Positions 35,577 through 44,435 of a stretch of DNA of 64,000 bases are shown here, in pieces. The stretch comes from Kineosporia rhizophila. GTDB taxonomy: Bacteria; Actinomycetota; Actinomycetes; Actinomycetales; Kineosporiaceae. The notes below the pieces were generated by a model. That model saw nothing but the letters and a program-made list of their open reading frames with translations. It did not search any database and was not told where the DNA came from. The stretch spans positions 620,001-684,000 of the forward strand of contig NZ_JAJSOH010000001.1 in NCBI RefSeq assembly GCF_021277265.1. Reading direction: 5' to 3'. The translations under genes and the position numbers were made by a program. Position 1 is the stretch's first letter, and the number at the start of each line of letters is the position of its first letter.

Positions 35577-35751
35577 TGAAGGCCCAGGTCAGGGTATTGC
35601 CCCGATCTGGGCCTTCAGCGTTTGCCAGTCCGTGGGGACCCGCGTGCTCGTCACCGGGCGGCCAGGCCAAGCCTGAGCAAGAACACCCTTCGCCGCCGAG
35701 TTGGGCCCTGGGACCCACAGGAGCCGAACGAACGGGTTCTAGCGTCGAAAC

Positions 35752-37329
35752 ATGATCCGTCCGTATCGCGCCTGTCGTGGTCGGGATCGGGGTCAGGCCA
35801 CCACCGAATACGTGGGTCTGCTGTCGATCGTGGCCGTAACCGTGGCCTCGATCGTCGCCGTGCTGCTGGCCTTCGGCTCCGGCGCCCTGACTCACCGGGT
35901 CCGGAGCGCGGCCTGCGCCGTCCTCGCTCTGAACTGCGTCCAGGACAGTGCCACGAATACCCCGGCGTCTTCGGCGACGAGCCCGCCGACCGGCACCGGC
36001 GACCCGGCCACCGCCCACGGGACCGGCACGAACGGGGCGACCGCAGACGGGGCCACCGTCGAGATCGTCGAGGACGATTCCTGTCACGGTTGGCGTGCCT
36101 GCGCCTGGAGCGGCATCAAGCAGGTCGGCAGCGGCGGCTACAACATCGGAAAGGGCGCCGTTGACGACGTCACGGGCGTCTACGACCTGGTTCGGCACCC
36201 CTCCGGCGTGGTGGACGCCGGCAAGTACATCGTCGAGCACCCCGGCGACGCCGCCGCAGAACTTGTCTGGGACACCGAGTCCTCCCAGATGTGGGACGGC
36301 GGCGACTACGGCGGCTCGGTCGGGCGCACCGCCTGGAACGTGGGGTCCTGGTTCATCCCGTACTACGACATCGGTAAGGGCGTCTCGAAGGTCGGGAAGA
36401 TCGGAAAGATCGGGAAGACCGCTGAGGAGGCCGAGAAGGCCGCCAAGTCGTCGAAGGCGGCCGAGGCCGCAGAGGGCACTGGTTCGGCGGCCCGGAAGGA
36501 GGACGGCTCCGATCTCGACGAAACGGTCAGGGCCTGCGCCAACAGCTTCGCCGCAGGAACCGGGGTGCTGCTTGCCGACGGGGCTGTGCGACGGATCGAC
36601 CAGATCGCTGTCGGCGAAACCGTCTTGGCGACCGATCCTTCGACCGGCCGATCCAGCGCCCGCACCGTCACCGCCGTCCTGGTTCACGACGACGTCGACC
36701 TCACCGACCTCACCGTTCGCGACATCAACGGCACGACCAGCATCATCCGGACGACCCCCGGGCACCCGTTCTTCAACGGTTCCTGGACCGCTGCCGGAGA
36801 TCTGTCGCCCGGCGACCGGCTCGCCTCGGTCGCAGGTCACACGGCCGAGGTGCTCAGCGTCCACTCCTTCAGGGGCCCGGCCACCCGGTACAACCTGACC
36901 GTTGCGGGTGTTCACACGTTCTATGTGCAGGCCGGGCAGACACCCGTTCTCGTCCACAACGACAACGGCACCGGCGAGCCGGTGGTGGACAGCCAGCGCC
37001 TGCGAAACACCGTCTCCCGCCTCTTCAAGGGGGTCGGGAACACCCCCCAGATCGGTGACGGGACCACTATGGCGGCAGCCAACTCCGAGATCCAGGGCGG
37101 GCAGCTCGTCGAGGACAAGGACCACGTGAGCAAGGCCCAGAACGCCCGCAGCGCGTTGAGCAACTTCCTGAAGGACGACGTCACCAAGGTGAAGGGCGGT
37201 AAGAAGGTTCCTAATGTGAAGACCGAACGAGACATTCAGGTTGCCGAGAGTCTCATCGCGGCCCTGGATGACGCCATGGCCGGGAAATATGTTGGCCTGG
37301 AACACTACAACGGCCTCAAGGGATGCTGA
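35752..37329 (+). CDS. Polymorphic toxin: Flp-pilin-like N-terminus, HINT, C-terminal toxin domain
   Basis: 525 residues. The N-terminus has a prepilin-peptidase-like site (G14 then QATTEY, E19, Y20) and a hydrophobic helix (21-42), as in Flp/Tad pilins. A disordered linker (about 60-108) and a pre-toxin region (about 110-255) follow. The HINT autoprocessing domain spans about 262-403: Cys262 after A261, TPGHPF (335-340) and terminal VLVHN. Residues 404-525 are the variable toxin (LRNTVSRLFK, IGDGTTMAAANSEI, a conserved-looking H458, C-terminal LEHYN). I cannot assign this toxin; a BECR-type RNase is one guess. HINT cleavage would free it. It lies outside attR and overlaps the next gene by one base. 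Confidence 0.82.
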   Translation: MIRPYRACRGRDRGQATTEYVGLLSIVAVTVASIVAVLLAFGSGALTHRVRSAACAVLALNCVQDSATNTPASSATSPPTGTGDPATAHGTGTNGATADGATVEIVEDDSCHGWRACAWSGIKQVGSGGYNIGKGAVDDVTGVYDLVRHPSGVVDAGKYIVEHPGDAAAELVWDTESSQMWDGGDYGGSVGRTAWNVGSWFIPYYDIGKGVSKVGKIGKIGKTAEEAEKAAKSSKAAEAAEGTGSAARKEDGSDLDETVRACANSFAAGTGVLLADGAVRRIDQIAVGETVLATDPSTGRSSARTVTAVLVHDDVDLTDLTVRDINGTTSIIRTTPGHPFFNGSWTAAGDLSPGDRLASVAGHTAEVLSVHSFRGPATRYNLTVAGVHTFYVQAGQTPVLVHNDNGTGEPVVDSQRLRNTVSRLFKGVGNTPQIGDGTTMAAANSEIQGGQLVEDKDHVSKAQNARSALSNFLKDDVTKVKGGKKVPNVKTERDIQVAESLIAALDDAMAGKYVGLEHYNGLKGC

Positions 37330-37724
37330 TGGGCGACGACGTGAAACTCCTGGAGGACCTGGTCCGACATGTCCCTGGCCTCCAGGAGGTGTACGAGATC
37401 CACGTCTTCAACGAGGGCGGTGTCCTGCCGCACCTGCTCATGGCCGACGTCTTCGACGAGGTGCTCAACGCATTCCAGGGCACAGACGACGCGGACCCCG
37501 GCCTGGACTGGCGCGCCGTCCTGGCCTACCTGGAGGACCGGTTCGCGAGCGGCAACCTGGAGATGGCCAAGGTGATCGTGACGTCCTTCCTCGACTACGT
37601 GCCCCGTCCGGGTCGGCCGGGCCACGAACTGGCCGGCGAACTCGGCCCGGTCATGGCCCAGCGCCTGGCGGCGCTCCAGGCCGGCGACCCCCGGCCGCCG
37701 ACGAACCCGCTGTCACCGGGCTGA
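37329..37724 (+). CDS. Immunity-type protein for the adjacent toxin
   Basis: 131 residues, acidic, cytosolic, no signal. It starts at the ATG sharing one base with the toxin stop (TGATG); AAGGGA inside the toxin end is at the right distance. An ATG two codons earlier would be too close to that box. The sequence (LEDLVRHVPGLQEVYEIH, VFDEVLNAFQG, VLAYLEDRFASGN) resembles the DUF7674 group, small proteins often found after toxins. The role is inferred from position, overlap, size and charge. Confidence 0.7.
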   Translation: MGDDVKLLEDLVRHVPGLQEVYEIHVFNEGGVLPHLLMADVFDEVLNAFQGTDDADPGLDWRAVLAYLEDRFASGNLEMAKVIVTSFLDYVPRPGRPGHELAGELGPVMAQRLAALQAGDPRPPTNPLSPG

Positions 37725-37805
37725 CGACACCCACCCGGGCAGCCTGGGAAGTTGGAGCAGTTGGTCCAAGGGCGAGATCGGCGTGGTCCCTCTAGAGTTC
37801 GGGAG

Positions 37806-38849
37806 GTGACTGTTCCGACCCCGCTGCACATAAGTGCTCGCATCGAGAACGTGCTGATGGGCCGCATTGCGAGTGTGTTGCGCCGTTACTCCTGGCGGCC
37901 GCTGGCGGTGCCCTACACCGGCTACGGGTCCGCCCCGGCCGAGGGTGAGGGCTGGGCCCGGGTGCTGGTGCGGGTTCGGCTGAGTCCCCTCAACACCGCC
38001 ACCGAGGACTTCGACGGGGAGGGCGGTCGCTGGTGGCGGAAGTTCTTCACCGTCGGGCTCGCCGACGTGCCGGTGTCGGTGCAGTTGGGTAGCCACGTGC
38101 ACGAGGTGCGCAGCGGTCGTGGTGGCTATGTGGACGTGGTGCTTCCGAGCGACCTGGGGCCGGGGTGGCACGACGTGCCGATGCTGGTGGCCGGGCGGCC
38201 GACGGCGACGGCGCATCTGCGGGTGGTCGGGCCGGACGAGCGGTTCGGCATGGTCAGCGACATCGACGACACCGTGATGATCACGGCCCTGCCCCGGCCG
38301 CTGCTGGCCTTCTGGAACACCTTCGTGGTGAAGGAGACCAGCCGGCGGCCGGTGCCGGGGATGGCCGTGCTGTACGAACGGCTCCGCCGGGAAGAGCCGG
38401 ACGCTTTGGTGGTCTACCTGTCCACCGGGGCCTGGAACGTGGCCCGGGCGATCTCGCGGTTCCTGGAACTGCACGCCTATCCGCGCGGTCCGCTGGTGAT
38501 GACCGACTGGGGGCCGACGGCCGACAGCTGGTTCCGTTCCGGCCGGGCCCACAAGCACCGCGAGCTGCGTCGGCTGGTCAAGGAGTTCCCGCAGCTGCGC
38601 TGGGTGCTGATCGGCGACGACGGGCAGCACGACCCGCAGTTGTACGAGGAGCTCGCCGACGAGGTGCCGGAGGCGCTGCGGATGGTGCTGATCCGGCAGC
38701 TGTCCACCGTGGAGCAGGTGCTGACCCACGGTTCCCCGATCCCGCCTGAGCAGCAGGCACTCCATGCTCCGAGCCCGGTCCCGTGGCTGCGTGGGCCCAA
38801 CGGCTCGACACTGGCCGCCCAGCTTCCGGGCATCAACGAAAGTTCGTGA
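37806..38849 (+). CDS. App1-like phosphatidate phosphatase domain protein (DUF2183)
   Basis: About 347 residues. An N-terminal beta-rich domain (about 1-140) is followed by the APP1 catalytic domain with a HAD-type motif SDIDDTVMIT (first Asp at about D152), VYLSTGAWN and LIGDDGQHD. Yeast App1 dephosphorylates phosphatidic acid; bacterial members are presumed to act on lipid phosphates. The start is uncertain. GTG 37806 fits homologue length but lies right against GGGAG, and an ATG at 37857 is the next option. It is monocistronic. Confidence 0.82.
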   Translation: MTVPTPLHISARIENVLMGRIASVLRRYSWRPLAVPYTGYGSAPAEGEGWARVLVRVRLSPLNTATEDFDGEGGRWWRKFFTVGLADVPVSVQLGSHVHEVRSGRGGYVDVVLPSDLGPGWHDVPMLVAGRPTATAHLRVVGPDERFGMVSDIDDTVMITALPRPLLAFWNTFVVKETSRRPVPGMAVLYERLRREEPDALVVYLSTGAWNVARAISRFLELHAYPRGPLVMTDWGPTADSWFRSGRAHKHRELRRLVKEFPQLRWVLIGDDGQHDPQLYEELADEVPEALRMVLIRQLSTVEQVLTHGSPIPPEQQALHAPSPVPWLRGPNGSTLAAQLPGINESS

Positions 38850-38964
38850 CCAACAACGTCTTCAATGAAATCCGAGGGGCTCCTAGGAGACCGCCCATGT
38901 GTGCGTACCGGCTTCCCCCAGCTCGGGTACGTCACCACGGGCGGCCTCCGGCTTCGGCAGAGCC

Positions 38965-39789
38965 TCAGGCCTTGACCACGGGCTCCTGGAGCTCGGTGAC
39001 CCAGGTCGCCGGATCACCCGTGCCGTACTCCAGGTAGAGCTCCCGGTTGAGCCCGGTCGAGCGGTAGCCGCTCGCCTCGATCCAGTGGGCGAGCCGCTGG
39101 ATCGAGGCGAGGACGTCGTCCATCGGGCCGTGGTGCAGGATCGTCGCCGCCTGCTCCAGGCCGGGCAGGTCGACCACCTCGAAGTCGTACGCCGGGTCCG
39201 GCTCCAGATCGACCGGGCAACCGGCGTGCACGATCACCCCCTCGCCACCGGGCCGTTGCTCGTACCAGGCCACTCCCGGGCCGGTCGAGGTGACCCCGGC
39301 CTTCTCCATACGCTCGTGCAACTGCTGGTAGAGCGGGCCGATCACCGGGCCGACGGCGTCCGGTTCGAAGCTCTCGGCCTCGCCCGACAACTGCGCCAGC
39401 CGGACCTGGGGAACCGGCTTGACCTGCACGTCCTGGGTAGGCATGGCGCCCTCCCTCTCGATGACGGACAACCTCGCCTCGACCTGGGTGAGCCGGGCCG
39501 TGTCGAGCCGCACCTGCTCCTCGAGCTCGGCCCGGCGCAACCGCAGCATGCCGCGCAGCTCTCCGGCGTCGACCTCCTCGTCGAGGATGGACCTCACCCG
39601 TTCGAGGGTGAACCCGAGGTCCTTCAGGGCGACGATGCGGTTGAGCCGGGACAGCTGGGCCGCCTCGTACGAGCGGTACCCGGTGGCCGGGTCGACGGCG
39701 GCCGGGCGCAGCAGCCCGAGCCGGTCGTAGTGGCGCAGCATCCGCACCGATACCCGGCCGTGTCTGGCGAAGTCTCCAATGGTGAACAT
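38965..39789 (-). CDS. MerR-family regulator with GyrI-like effector domain
   Basis: 274 residues. MerR winged HTH (1-70; MFTIGDFARHGRVSVRMLRHYD), a coiled-coil dimer helix (about 75-118) and a C-terminal GyrI/BmrR-type ligand domain (about 120-270; GPLYQQLHERM). Such proteins activate efflux or stress genes on binding lipophilic or cationic compounds. It is probably self-regulated: a 19-bp-spaced promoter with a central dyad lies directly upstream. No obvious target gene is adjacent on this strand. Confidence 0.92.
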   Translation of the reverse strand: MFTIGDFARHGRVSVRMLRHYDRLGLLRPAAVDPATGYRSYEAAQLSRLNRIVALKDLGFTLERVRSILDEEVDAGELRGMLRLRRAELEEQVRLDTARLTQVEARLSVIEREGAMPTQDVQVKPVPQVRLAQLSGEAESFEPDAVGPVIGPLYQQLHERMEKAGVTSTGPGVAWYEQRPGGEGVIVHAGCPVDLEPDPAYDFEVVDLPGLEQAATILHHGPMDDVLASIQRLAHWIEASGYRSTGLNRELYLEYGTGDPATWVTELQEPVVKA

Positions 39790-39798
39790 GACTCCCCA

Positions 39799-39848
39799 GG
39801 TCTACGGGCTGACACCGTGTCAGGGTCAAGAACCGTGTCAGGGTCAAG
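39799..39848 (-). promoter_or_regulatory. MerR-type 19-bp-spacer promoter and operator
   Basis: On the minus strand TTGACC (39829-39824), a 19-bp spacer holding CTGACACGGTGTCAG, then TAGACC (39804-39799). The elongated spacer with a central dyad is typical of MerR activation. A second partial copy (CTTGACCCTGACACGG, 39848-39833) lies just upstream. Confidence 0.8.
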
Positions 39849-39896
39849 AGTGGTGCCCAGGGAGCCCAGCGCCCACGACCAAGAACGAACAATGGA

Positions 39897-39941
39897 CGTA
39901 CGAAGGCCCGTCCCAGAGGTATCGGGACGGGCCTTCGTACG
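39897..39941 (-). terminator. Terminator of the PAP2 gene
   Basis: Perfect 18-bp arms (39897-39914 and 39924-39941; core AAGGCCCGTCCC / GGGACGGGCCTT) with a 9-nt loop, just downstream of the PAP2 stop. Confidence 0.85.
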
Positions 39942-39950
39942 ACTTTGGTA

Positions 39951-40922
39951 TCAGTCGGCCGTCTTCACCAACGTCTTCTCGGAGGCCGGCTCGACCTCGA
40001 CCTTGACCTCGGCCTTCACCGCTGCCGCCCGCCGGGCGGCCCGGTGAGCCTGCCAACGGGCCATCAGCCGCGGGGTGACCCAGCAGGCGAAGCCGGCCAC
40101 GGCCAGACCGGTGACGACGTCGATCACGTAGTGGTTGCCGGTGATGACCACCGTGACCGCGACACCGAAGGGGTAGAGCCAGCCGTAGCGCTGGGCGAAC
40201 CGGCCCCCGCTGCGCCGCCAGGCCCAGGCGCACCACATCGCCCAGCCCACGTGCAGGCTCGGGACCGCCGCGTACTGGTTGGTCAGGTGCTCGAAGCCCC
40301 GCGGGGCGCTGGCCCCGGCCCCCCACCAGCCGTAGTCCGACCAGACCCGGAGCATGTCCATCCAGGCGAAGCCGGGCAGCAGGCGGGGCGGGGCCACCGG
40401 CATGCTGACGAAGATGACCAGGCCGATCGCCGACATCACGATGAGCGAGAAGAGCGCGGACTGGTAGGCGGAGGGGTGGCGGCGCCAGAGCCAGACCAGC
40501 ACCAGCGGGGTGACCAGGTAGTGCAGGCTCGCGTAGCCCATCGACAGCGGCACGGCCAGCAGCCCGTGCTGCAGCGCCCAGGCGTTGAGGTCGATGACCC
40601 AGCCGAATCCGAGCGCGTCGTCCAGCCGCAGGATGGCCTGCCCGCGCTCGACCGCGGCCTGCACGTCCTCCCCGGAGAAGGACCGGGCCAGCGAGTAGAG
40701 GAGCCAGGCCCCGACGACCAGGAACAACTGCCCGATGACGCCGCCGCGCGGGCGACCCCGGCCCGGCTCACGATCCAGCCCGTCGGGCCCGGCCTCCAAC
40801 GGGTCGGGGACGACCACCGGGTCGTGCGTAACCACCTGGGGGGCGGGCGAACTACGCTCGTAACGGGCCGCGGTATCGGTCTCGACCCGCGGGGGGACCC
40901 AGCCCGCAGGGCAGACGGCCAT
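39951..40922 (-). CDS. PAP2-family membrane phosphatase
   Basis: 323 residues. A Pro-rich N-terminus (1-60) is followed by six predicted membrane helices. PAP2 motifs seen are PSLHVGW (H224) and GNHYVIDVVTG (H264, D268); the first motif is weak, as in the inositol-phosphoceramide-synthase-like branch. It probably dephosphorylates lipid phosphates or transfers head groups at the outer membrane face. A charged tail (KAEVKVEVEP) ends the protein. It is followed by a strong hairpin. Confidence 0.88.
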   Translation of the reverse strand: MAVCPAGWVPPRVETDTAARYERSSPAPQVVTHDPVVVPDPLEAGPDGLDREPGRGRPRGGVIGQLFLVVGAWLLYSLARSFSGEDVQAAVERGQAILRLDDALGFGWVIDLNAWALQHGLLAVPLSMGYASLHYLVTPLVLVWLWRRHPSAYQSALFSLIVMSAIGLVIFVSMPVAPPRLLPGFAWMDMLRVWSDYGWWGAGASAPRGFEHLTNQYAAVPSLHVGWAMWCAWAWRRSGGRFAQRYGWLYPFGVAVTVVITGNHYVIDVVTGLAVAGFACWVTPRLMARWQAHRAARRAAAVKAEVKVEVEPASEKTLVKTAD

Positions 40923-41413
40923 TAGCCGACCCTGACGTCGGCCGGGCGGAAGCCGTTGACGGCCAACGCCTTTCCTAGCCCCGCCTGCGCACCTACCCGC
41001 ATCAGCATGCTCCCGTCCTCGACGATCCGCGCGCCCTCGGCCTGAGGGCAGAAAACCTACGTAATGGTTTATCGCCGCTCAAGCGATTTGGCATCCTCCT
41101 GGAGTTGTACAACCAGAGCAGTACGCCGGGTGCAAAAGATGCTTGAGGTAGCAACTTTTCCGGACAGGCAGAATCGGCGCAGAGCGCACCGTTGAGCGCC
41201 ACTGCGGACCCGACACCACCTACGAACTTTTCCGAGGGGCCTAACGATCACCCGGGCCAGGGCATTCCGCCATTTCAGGCGCCGTTGCCCATTCGTGATC
41301 CTTGGCCCCCGACGCCGTGCTCAGGCCACATCGGCACCAGGTCATGTCAGACAGAGCCGCGAATCACACAGATCCGGACACATCCCGCCCGGCGATCTGC
41401 CTCCGGCCGGAAG
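40923..41413. other. Intergenic region, no gene seen
   Basis: About 490 bp between two leftward genes, containing the promoter of the PAP2 gene and the 3' flank of the dehydrogenase. The only feature noticed is the palindrome GTTGTACAAC at about 41104. Short frames here lack coding character. Confidence 0.45.
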
Positions 41414-43144
41414 TCAGCCCCTAAGTGCGGAGAAGATGATCTGCGGCACCTTGTCCCACGAGGGCTTCCCGGCGTAGGCGGTGAGCGCGGCCCCGGTGAG
41501 GTGCGCTGTCTTGTTCGTCACGAACCAGGGCGGGCGGGGCGGCGCGGCCGCGAGCTCTCCGGCGAACAGCGATCGCGGGGCCGGGCGGAACGGGCCTCGG
41601 ATCACTGCCCGTTCGGGCGCACGCAGGAACAGCGCGTTGTGCACCGTGCCGATTCCGCTGCCGACGGCCGTCAGCTCATTGCCCGGGAACGCCCCCCAGG
41701 GCACCGCCGGGAGCTGGAAACCCAGACCGATCCAGACGTTTACGCCGATGCAGCCGTAACGCAGCCGGGCCAGCTCGGTCTCGAACCCCTCGCCGAGTTC
41801 GCGCAGTGTGGCCGGGTGCGCGATCAGGCCGGCGCCGAGCGTGCCGCTGATCGAGTCGTTGGCCAGGGTGACGGCGCTCTCGAGAAACTCCCGGCCCTCT
41901 CCCGGAAGCGTGACCACGGCCAGAGCGGGTGCGAAAGTCTCTGCGTTCAGCACATATTCGAGTTCGGCGGACGCGACGGACGCATCCAGCGGGCCGACCA
42001 GCAACCGGTCGTCACCGGCGCGCTCGGCGGTCGGGCAGGCGCCCTGCACATCCTGCATGCGCCGGCTGCTGCCCGGGTAGTAGGCGGCCCGGGCGGGAGC
42101 CTGGCCGAGGACCCGGCGCAGCTCGGCCAGGAACTGGTGCTTCTGCGCCCAGTCGGAACTGATCACCACGACCTGGGTGGCCACACAGTTGTAGCCGTTG
42201 TTGATCAGCCGCTGGCTCACCACGTTCTCCGCCTGGTACCGCAGATCGGCCCGCGACCAGGGGCCGGGCAGCACGATCGCCGGGGACACCCCGCCCAGTT
42301 CGCTGCTGATCGGCTTGGTCAGCAGCGGGGTGCCGGCCTGCTTGCGGGCCTGCCCCTGCGGGCCGGGACCGAACACGATCGCGTCGTGGGTCTGGGCGCT
42401 GCCGGTGATGTGGACGTGCCCGACCTGGGGGTGGTTCACCAGGTAGGCCCCGACCTCGGCGTCGCCGGTGACGATCCGCAGCACGCCGTGCTCGATCAGC
42501 GGCCGCAGCACGGCCTGGAACACGCCCAGCAGGGGGTCGGTGACCGGGTTGAGCTTCAGCAGCACCACGCGGTCGGCCGCGAGCAGCTCGTGCAGGGCGT
42601 CGAGCACCGGGATCGACGTGACGTTGCCCGCCCCCAGCACCGCGCCGATGCCGACCTCGCGGCCGGACTCCCGCTGGTCCTGCCCGGCCTCGGCCTGCAC
42701 CTGGGCGGCGGTGACCCCCGGCGGCATCCAGACGTCGGCGGAGTACCCGCTCAGGATCAGCCGGTCGACCGGGCCGTGCGGCAGCACCCGCACCGTGGTG
42801 CGCCCGCCCGGGGCCCGGCCGAAGCGGTAGCCCTCGGCCGGGCTCCGGCCGCGCTGCAGCGCCCGCAGGCTGTCGATCAGCGCGGACAGGTTGGTGAGCA
42901 TGGTGTAGGGCCCGGCCAGCCACTCCTCGCCGACCAGCGGCGACTGTTCGGGCAACTGCTTGACCTCGACCGCGGCCTGCACCCAGTCGTGGGCGTACAT
43001 CGAGGTGAGGGCGTGGACCCGGGAGAGCAGGAGCCGCCGGGCGGGCAGCGACGTGCGGGCCCAGACCTCCACCCCCCGCTCCAGATCGGTCAGGGCGGAG
43101 TCGACTGCGCTGAACCTCCGGTGCGGGGGCGCCTGGGTGGTCAT
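41414..43144 (-). CDS. Aldehyde dehydrogenase superfamily protein
   Basis: 576 residues, longer than the usual 480-500, with an extra helical N-terminal region (about 1-110). The NAD(P)-binding core and active site are present: K197 (VLLKLNP), E282 (SSELGGVSPAIVLPG) and the Cys nucleophile C320 (NNGYNCVATQ). The substrate is unknown; the divergence suggests a non-standard aldehyde or acyl donor. ATG 43144 is chosen, but an in-frame GTG at 43165 follows AAAGG and may be used. No pathway partner is nearby. Confidence 0.82.
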   Translation of the reverse strand: MTTQAPPHRRFSAVDSALTDLERGVEVWARTSLPARRLLLSRVHALTSMYAHDWVQAAVEVKQLPEQSPLVGEEWLAGPYTMLTNLSALIDSLRALQRGRSPAEGYRFGRAPGGRTTVRVLPHGPVDRLILSGYSADVWMPPGVTAAQVQAEAGQDQRESGREVGIGAVLGAGNVTSIPVLDALHELLAADRVVLLKLNPVTDPLLGVFQAVLRPLIEHGVLRIVTGDAEVGAYLVNHPQVGHVHITGSAQTHDAIVFGPGPQGQARKQAGTPLLTKPISSELGGVSPAIVLPGPWSRADLRYQAENVVSQRLINNGYNCVATQVVVISSDWAQKHQFLAELRRVLGQAPARAAYYPGSSRRMQDVQGACPTAERAGDDRLLVGPLDASVASAELEYVLNAETFAPALAVVTLPGEGREFLESAVTLANDSISGTLGAGLIAHPATLRELGEGFETELARLRYGCIGVNVWIGLGFQLPAVPWGAFPGNELTAVGSGIGTVHNALFLRAPERAVIRGPFRPAPRSLFAGELAAAPPRPPWFVTNKTAHLTGAALTAYAGKPSWDKVPQIIFSALRG

Positions 43145-43286
43145 CGACCCATCATCACCCGGCACCGCCTTTCGCCGCGATACCCCGACAGCGACAAAAC
43201 CGAGCGATCCCCGAAGAGCTGTTTGAAGACGTCCGGCGCGACGGCGCCTGAGCCCTCAGGATTTCGTCGGGTCGGCTGAGAATCCC

Positions 43287-43829
43287 TTACGGGCAAAGCA
43301 ATTCGACCAGTTCGTCGGGCCGCGAGGTGCTGAGTACCAGTTCGTTCGCCAATGCGTGACGCCACACGGTGAGCCGGACCCGGGCCGGACCGCGCAGGGT
43401 GACCCGGACGAAGGAGGCCGGCCCGCCCCGGGTGGCGGTGGCCCGCCCGGACCCGAAGGGCACGTCGATGCCGAGCCCGATCGGGTTGAGCGTGGTGACC
43501 GGGTCGTAGCGCTCGGCCCGGCTGATCAGCGCACGCGGCACCTCGACTCCGCCGAGCAGGCCGAAACGCATGGTGAGAGAGACTGAATCGACCACGATAC
43601 GACCGGTCAGGGCACTGGCCAGGACGACCAGCAGGGCCCCGGTGGGGATCAGGAACAGCACCGCGACGGCGGCCGCGGGCGCGGGCGGCAGCAGGGCGAA
43701 CGACAGCGCCGCGACCCCCACCACCTCCATGAAGCCGATCAGGGCGACGCCCAGCGTCAGGCACGCCCAGGCCAGGCGCGGCCCCAGGTCGAAGACCGCG
43801 CCGCGAGCACTTTGCCCCGTTTGCTCCAT
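43287..43829 (-). CDS. Membrane protein with two TM helices
   Basis: 180 residues. Two hydrophobic segments (about 20-42 and 50-75) and a C-terminal soluble beta-rich domain (about 78-180; RIVVDSVSLTMRFGLLGG, VTLRGPARVRLTVW) resembling the bacterial PH-like domains that follow TM pairs. Function unknown. It is divergent from the GlsB-like gene, 143 bp away. Confidence 0.72.
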   Translation of the reverse strand: MEQTGQSARGAVFDLGPRLAWACLTLGVALIGFMEVVGVAALSFALLPPAPAAAVAVLFLIPTGALLVVLASALTGRIVVDSVSLTMRFGLLGGVEVPRALISRAERYDPVTTLNPIGLGIDVPFGSGRATATRGGPASFVRVTLRGPARVRLTVWRHALANELVLSTSRPDELVELLCP

Positions 43830-43972
43830 TGCCCGAATTATTGCCAGGACGCCGGTCGAACGTCACTCCAGTGCGGGCTTGACGTCTCAAATTGCATCCC
43901 GCGCCAAGTGGATCAATCTGGATCCAGCACCGGGCAGAGGAGCTGCCTGGTCGTCCACGAGGAGTGTCCACA

Positions 43973-44248
43973 ATGGAAATCGGCGGCATCATCTCCGCGA
44001 TCGTCATCGGACTTGTCATCGGTGCCCTGGGGCGGCTCGTCGTTCCCGGCAAGCAGAACGTCCCGATCTGGCTGACCATCGGCATCGGTATCGTCGCGGC
44101 ACTCATCGGCACGGCCATCGTCGGCCCGCTGCGTGACACGAACGGCATCGACTGGATCGAGATCCTGGCCCAGGTCGTCCTGGCCGCCGTCGGTGTGGCC
44201 CTGGCCTCCAGCCTGCGTTCCGGCCGGAGCAGCCGCGGCATCCGCTGA
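43973..44248 (+). CDS. GlsB/YeaQ/YmgE-family small membrane protein
   Basis: 91 residues, three membrane helices with the family pattern IIGLVIGALGRLVVPGKQ near the N-terminus and WIEILAQVVLAAVGVALA near the C-terminus. Members are transglycosylase-associated or stress-induced inner membrane proteins of unknown activity. ATG 43973 is chosen for its GAGGAG box; the frame opens at 43892. A textbook terminator follows. Confidence 0.88.
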   Translation: MEIGGIISAIVIGLVIGALGRLVVPGKQNVPIWLTIGIGIVAALIGTAIVGPLRDTNGIDWIEILAQVVLAAVGVALASSLRSGRSSRGIR

Positions 44249-44294
44249 CCCGCCCGAGGAGTCCGCTCCTCGTCCGAAGCCTGAACAGCACCAG

Positions 44295-44340
44295 CCGATT
44301 GGCCGGTCGCCCCTCGTGGGTGGCCGGCCAATCGGTTTTT
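44295..44340 (+). terminator. Rho-independent terminator
   Basis: CCGATTGGCCGG (44295-44306) and CCGGCCAATCGG (44324-44335) followed at once by TTTTT (44336-44340). Terminates the GlsB-family gene before the acyl-CoA dehydrogenase promoter. Confidence 0.92.
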
Positions 44341-44389
44341 GCGCTGTCCGGTCCCTGGCCGGGACGGGAATCGTCCTCTAAAATTATAT

Positions 44390-44409
44390 TACTAAGCAGT
44401 AACTTAGTA
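44390..44409. promoter_or_regulatory. Operator-like inverted repeat upstream of the FadE5-like gene
   Basis: TACTAAG (44390-44396) and CTTAGTA (44403-44409), a perfect 7-bp dyad with a 6-bp spacer. It overlaps a second dyad, TTACT-N4-AGTAA (44389-44402). It sits in an AT-rich patch (AAAATTATATT) 26 bp before the ATG, the right place for a TetR-type repressor of fatty-acid genes. Confidence 0.6.
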
Positions 44410-44435
44410 GGCGCACCGGCCGAGGGGACACAACG

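Noticed and set aside
41104..41113. Palindrome GTTGTACAAC
   Set aside because: A single 10-bp palindrome far from a start codon; not enough to call an operator.
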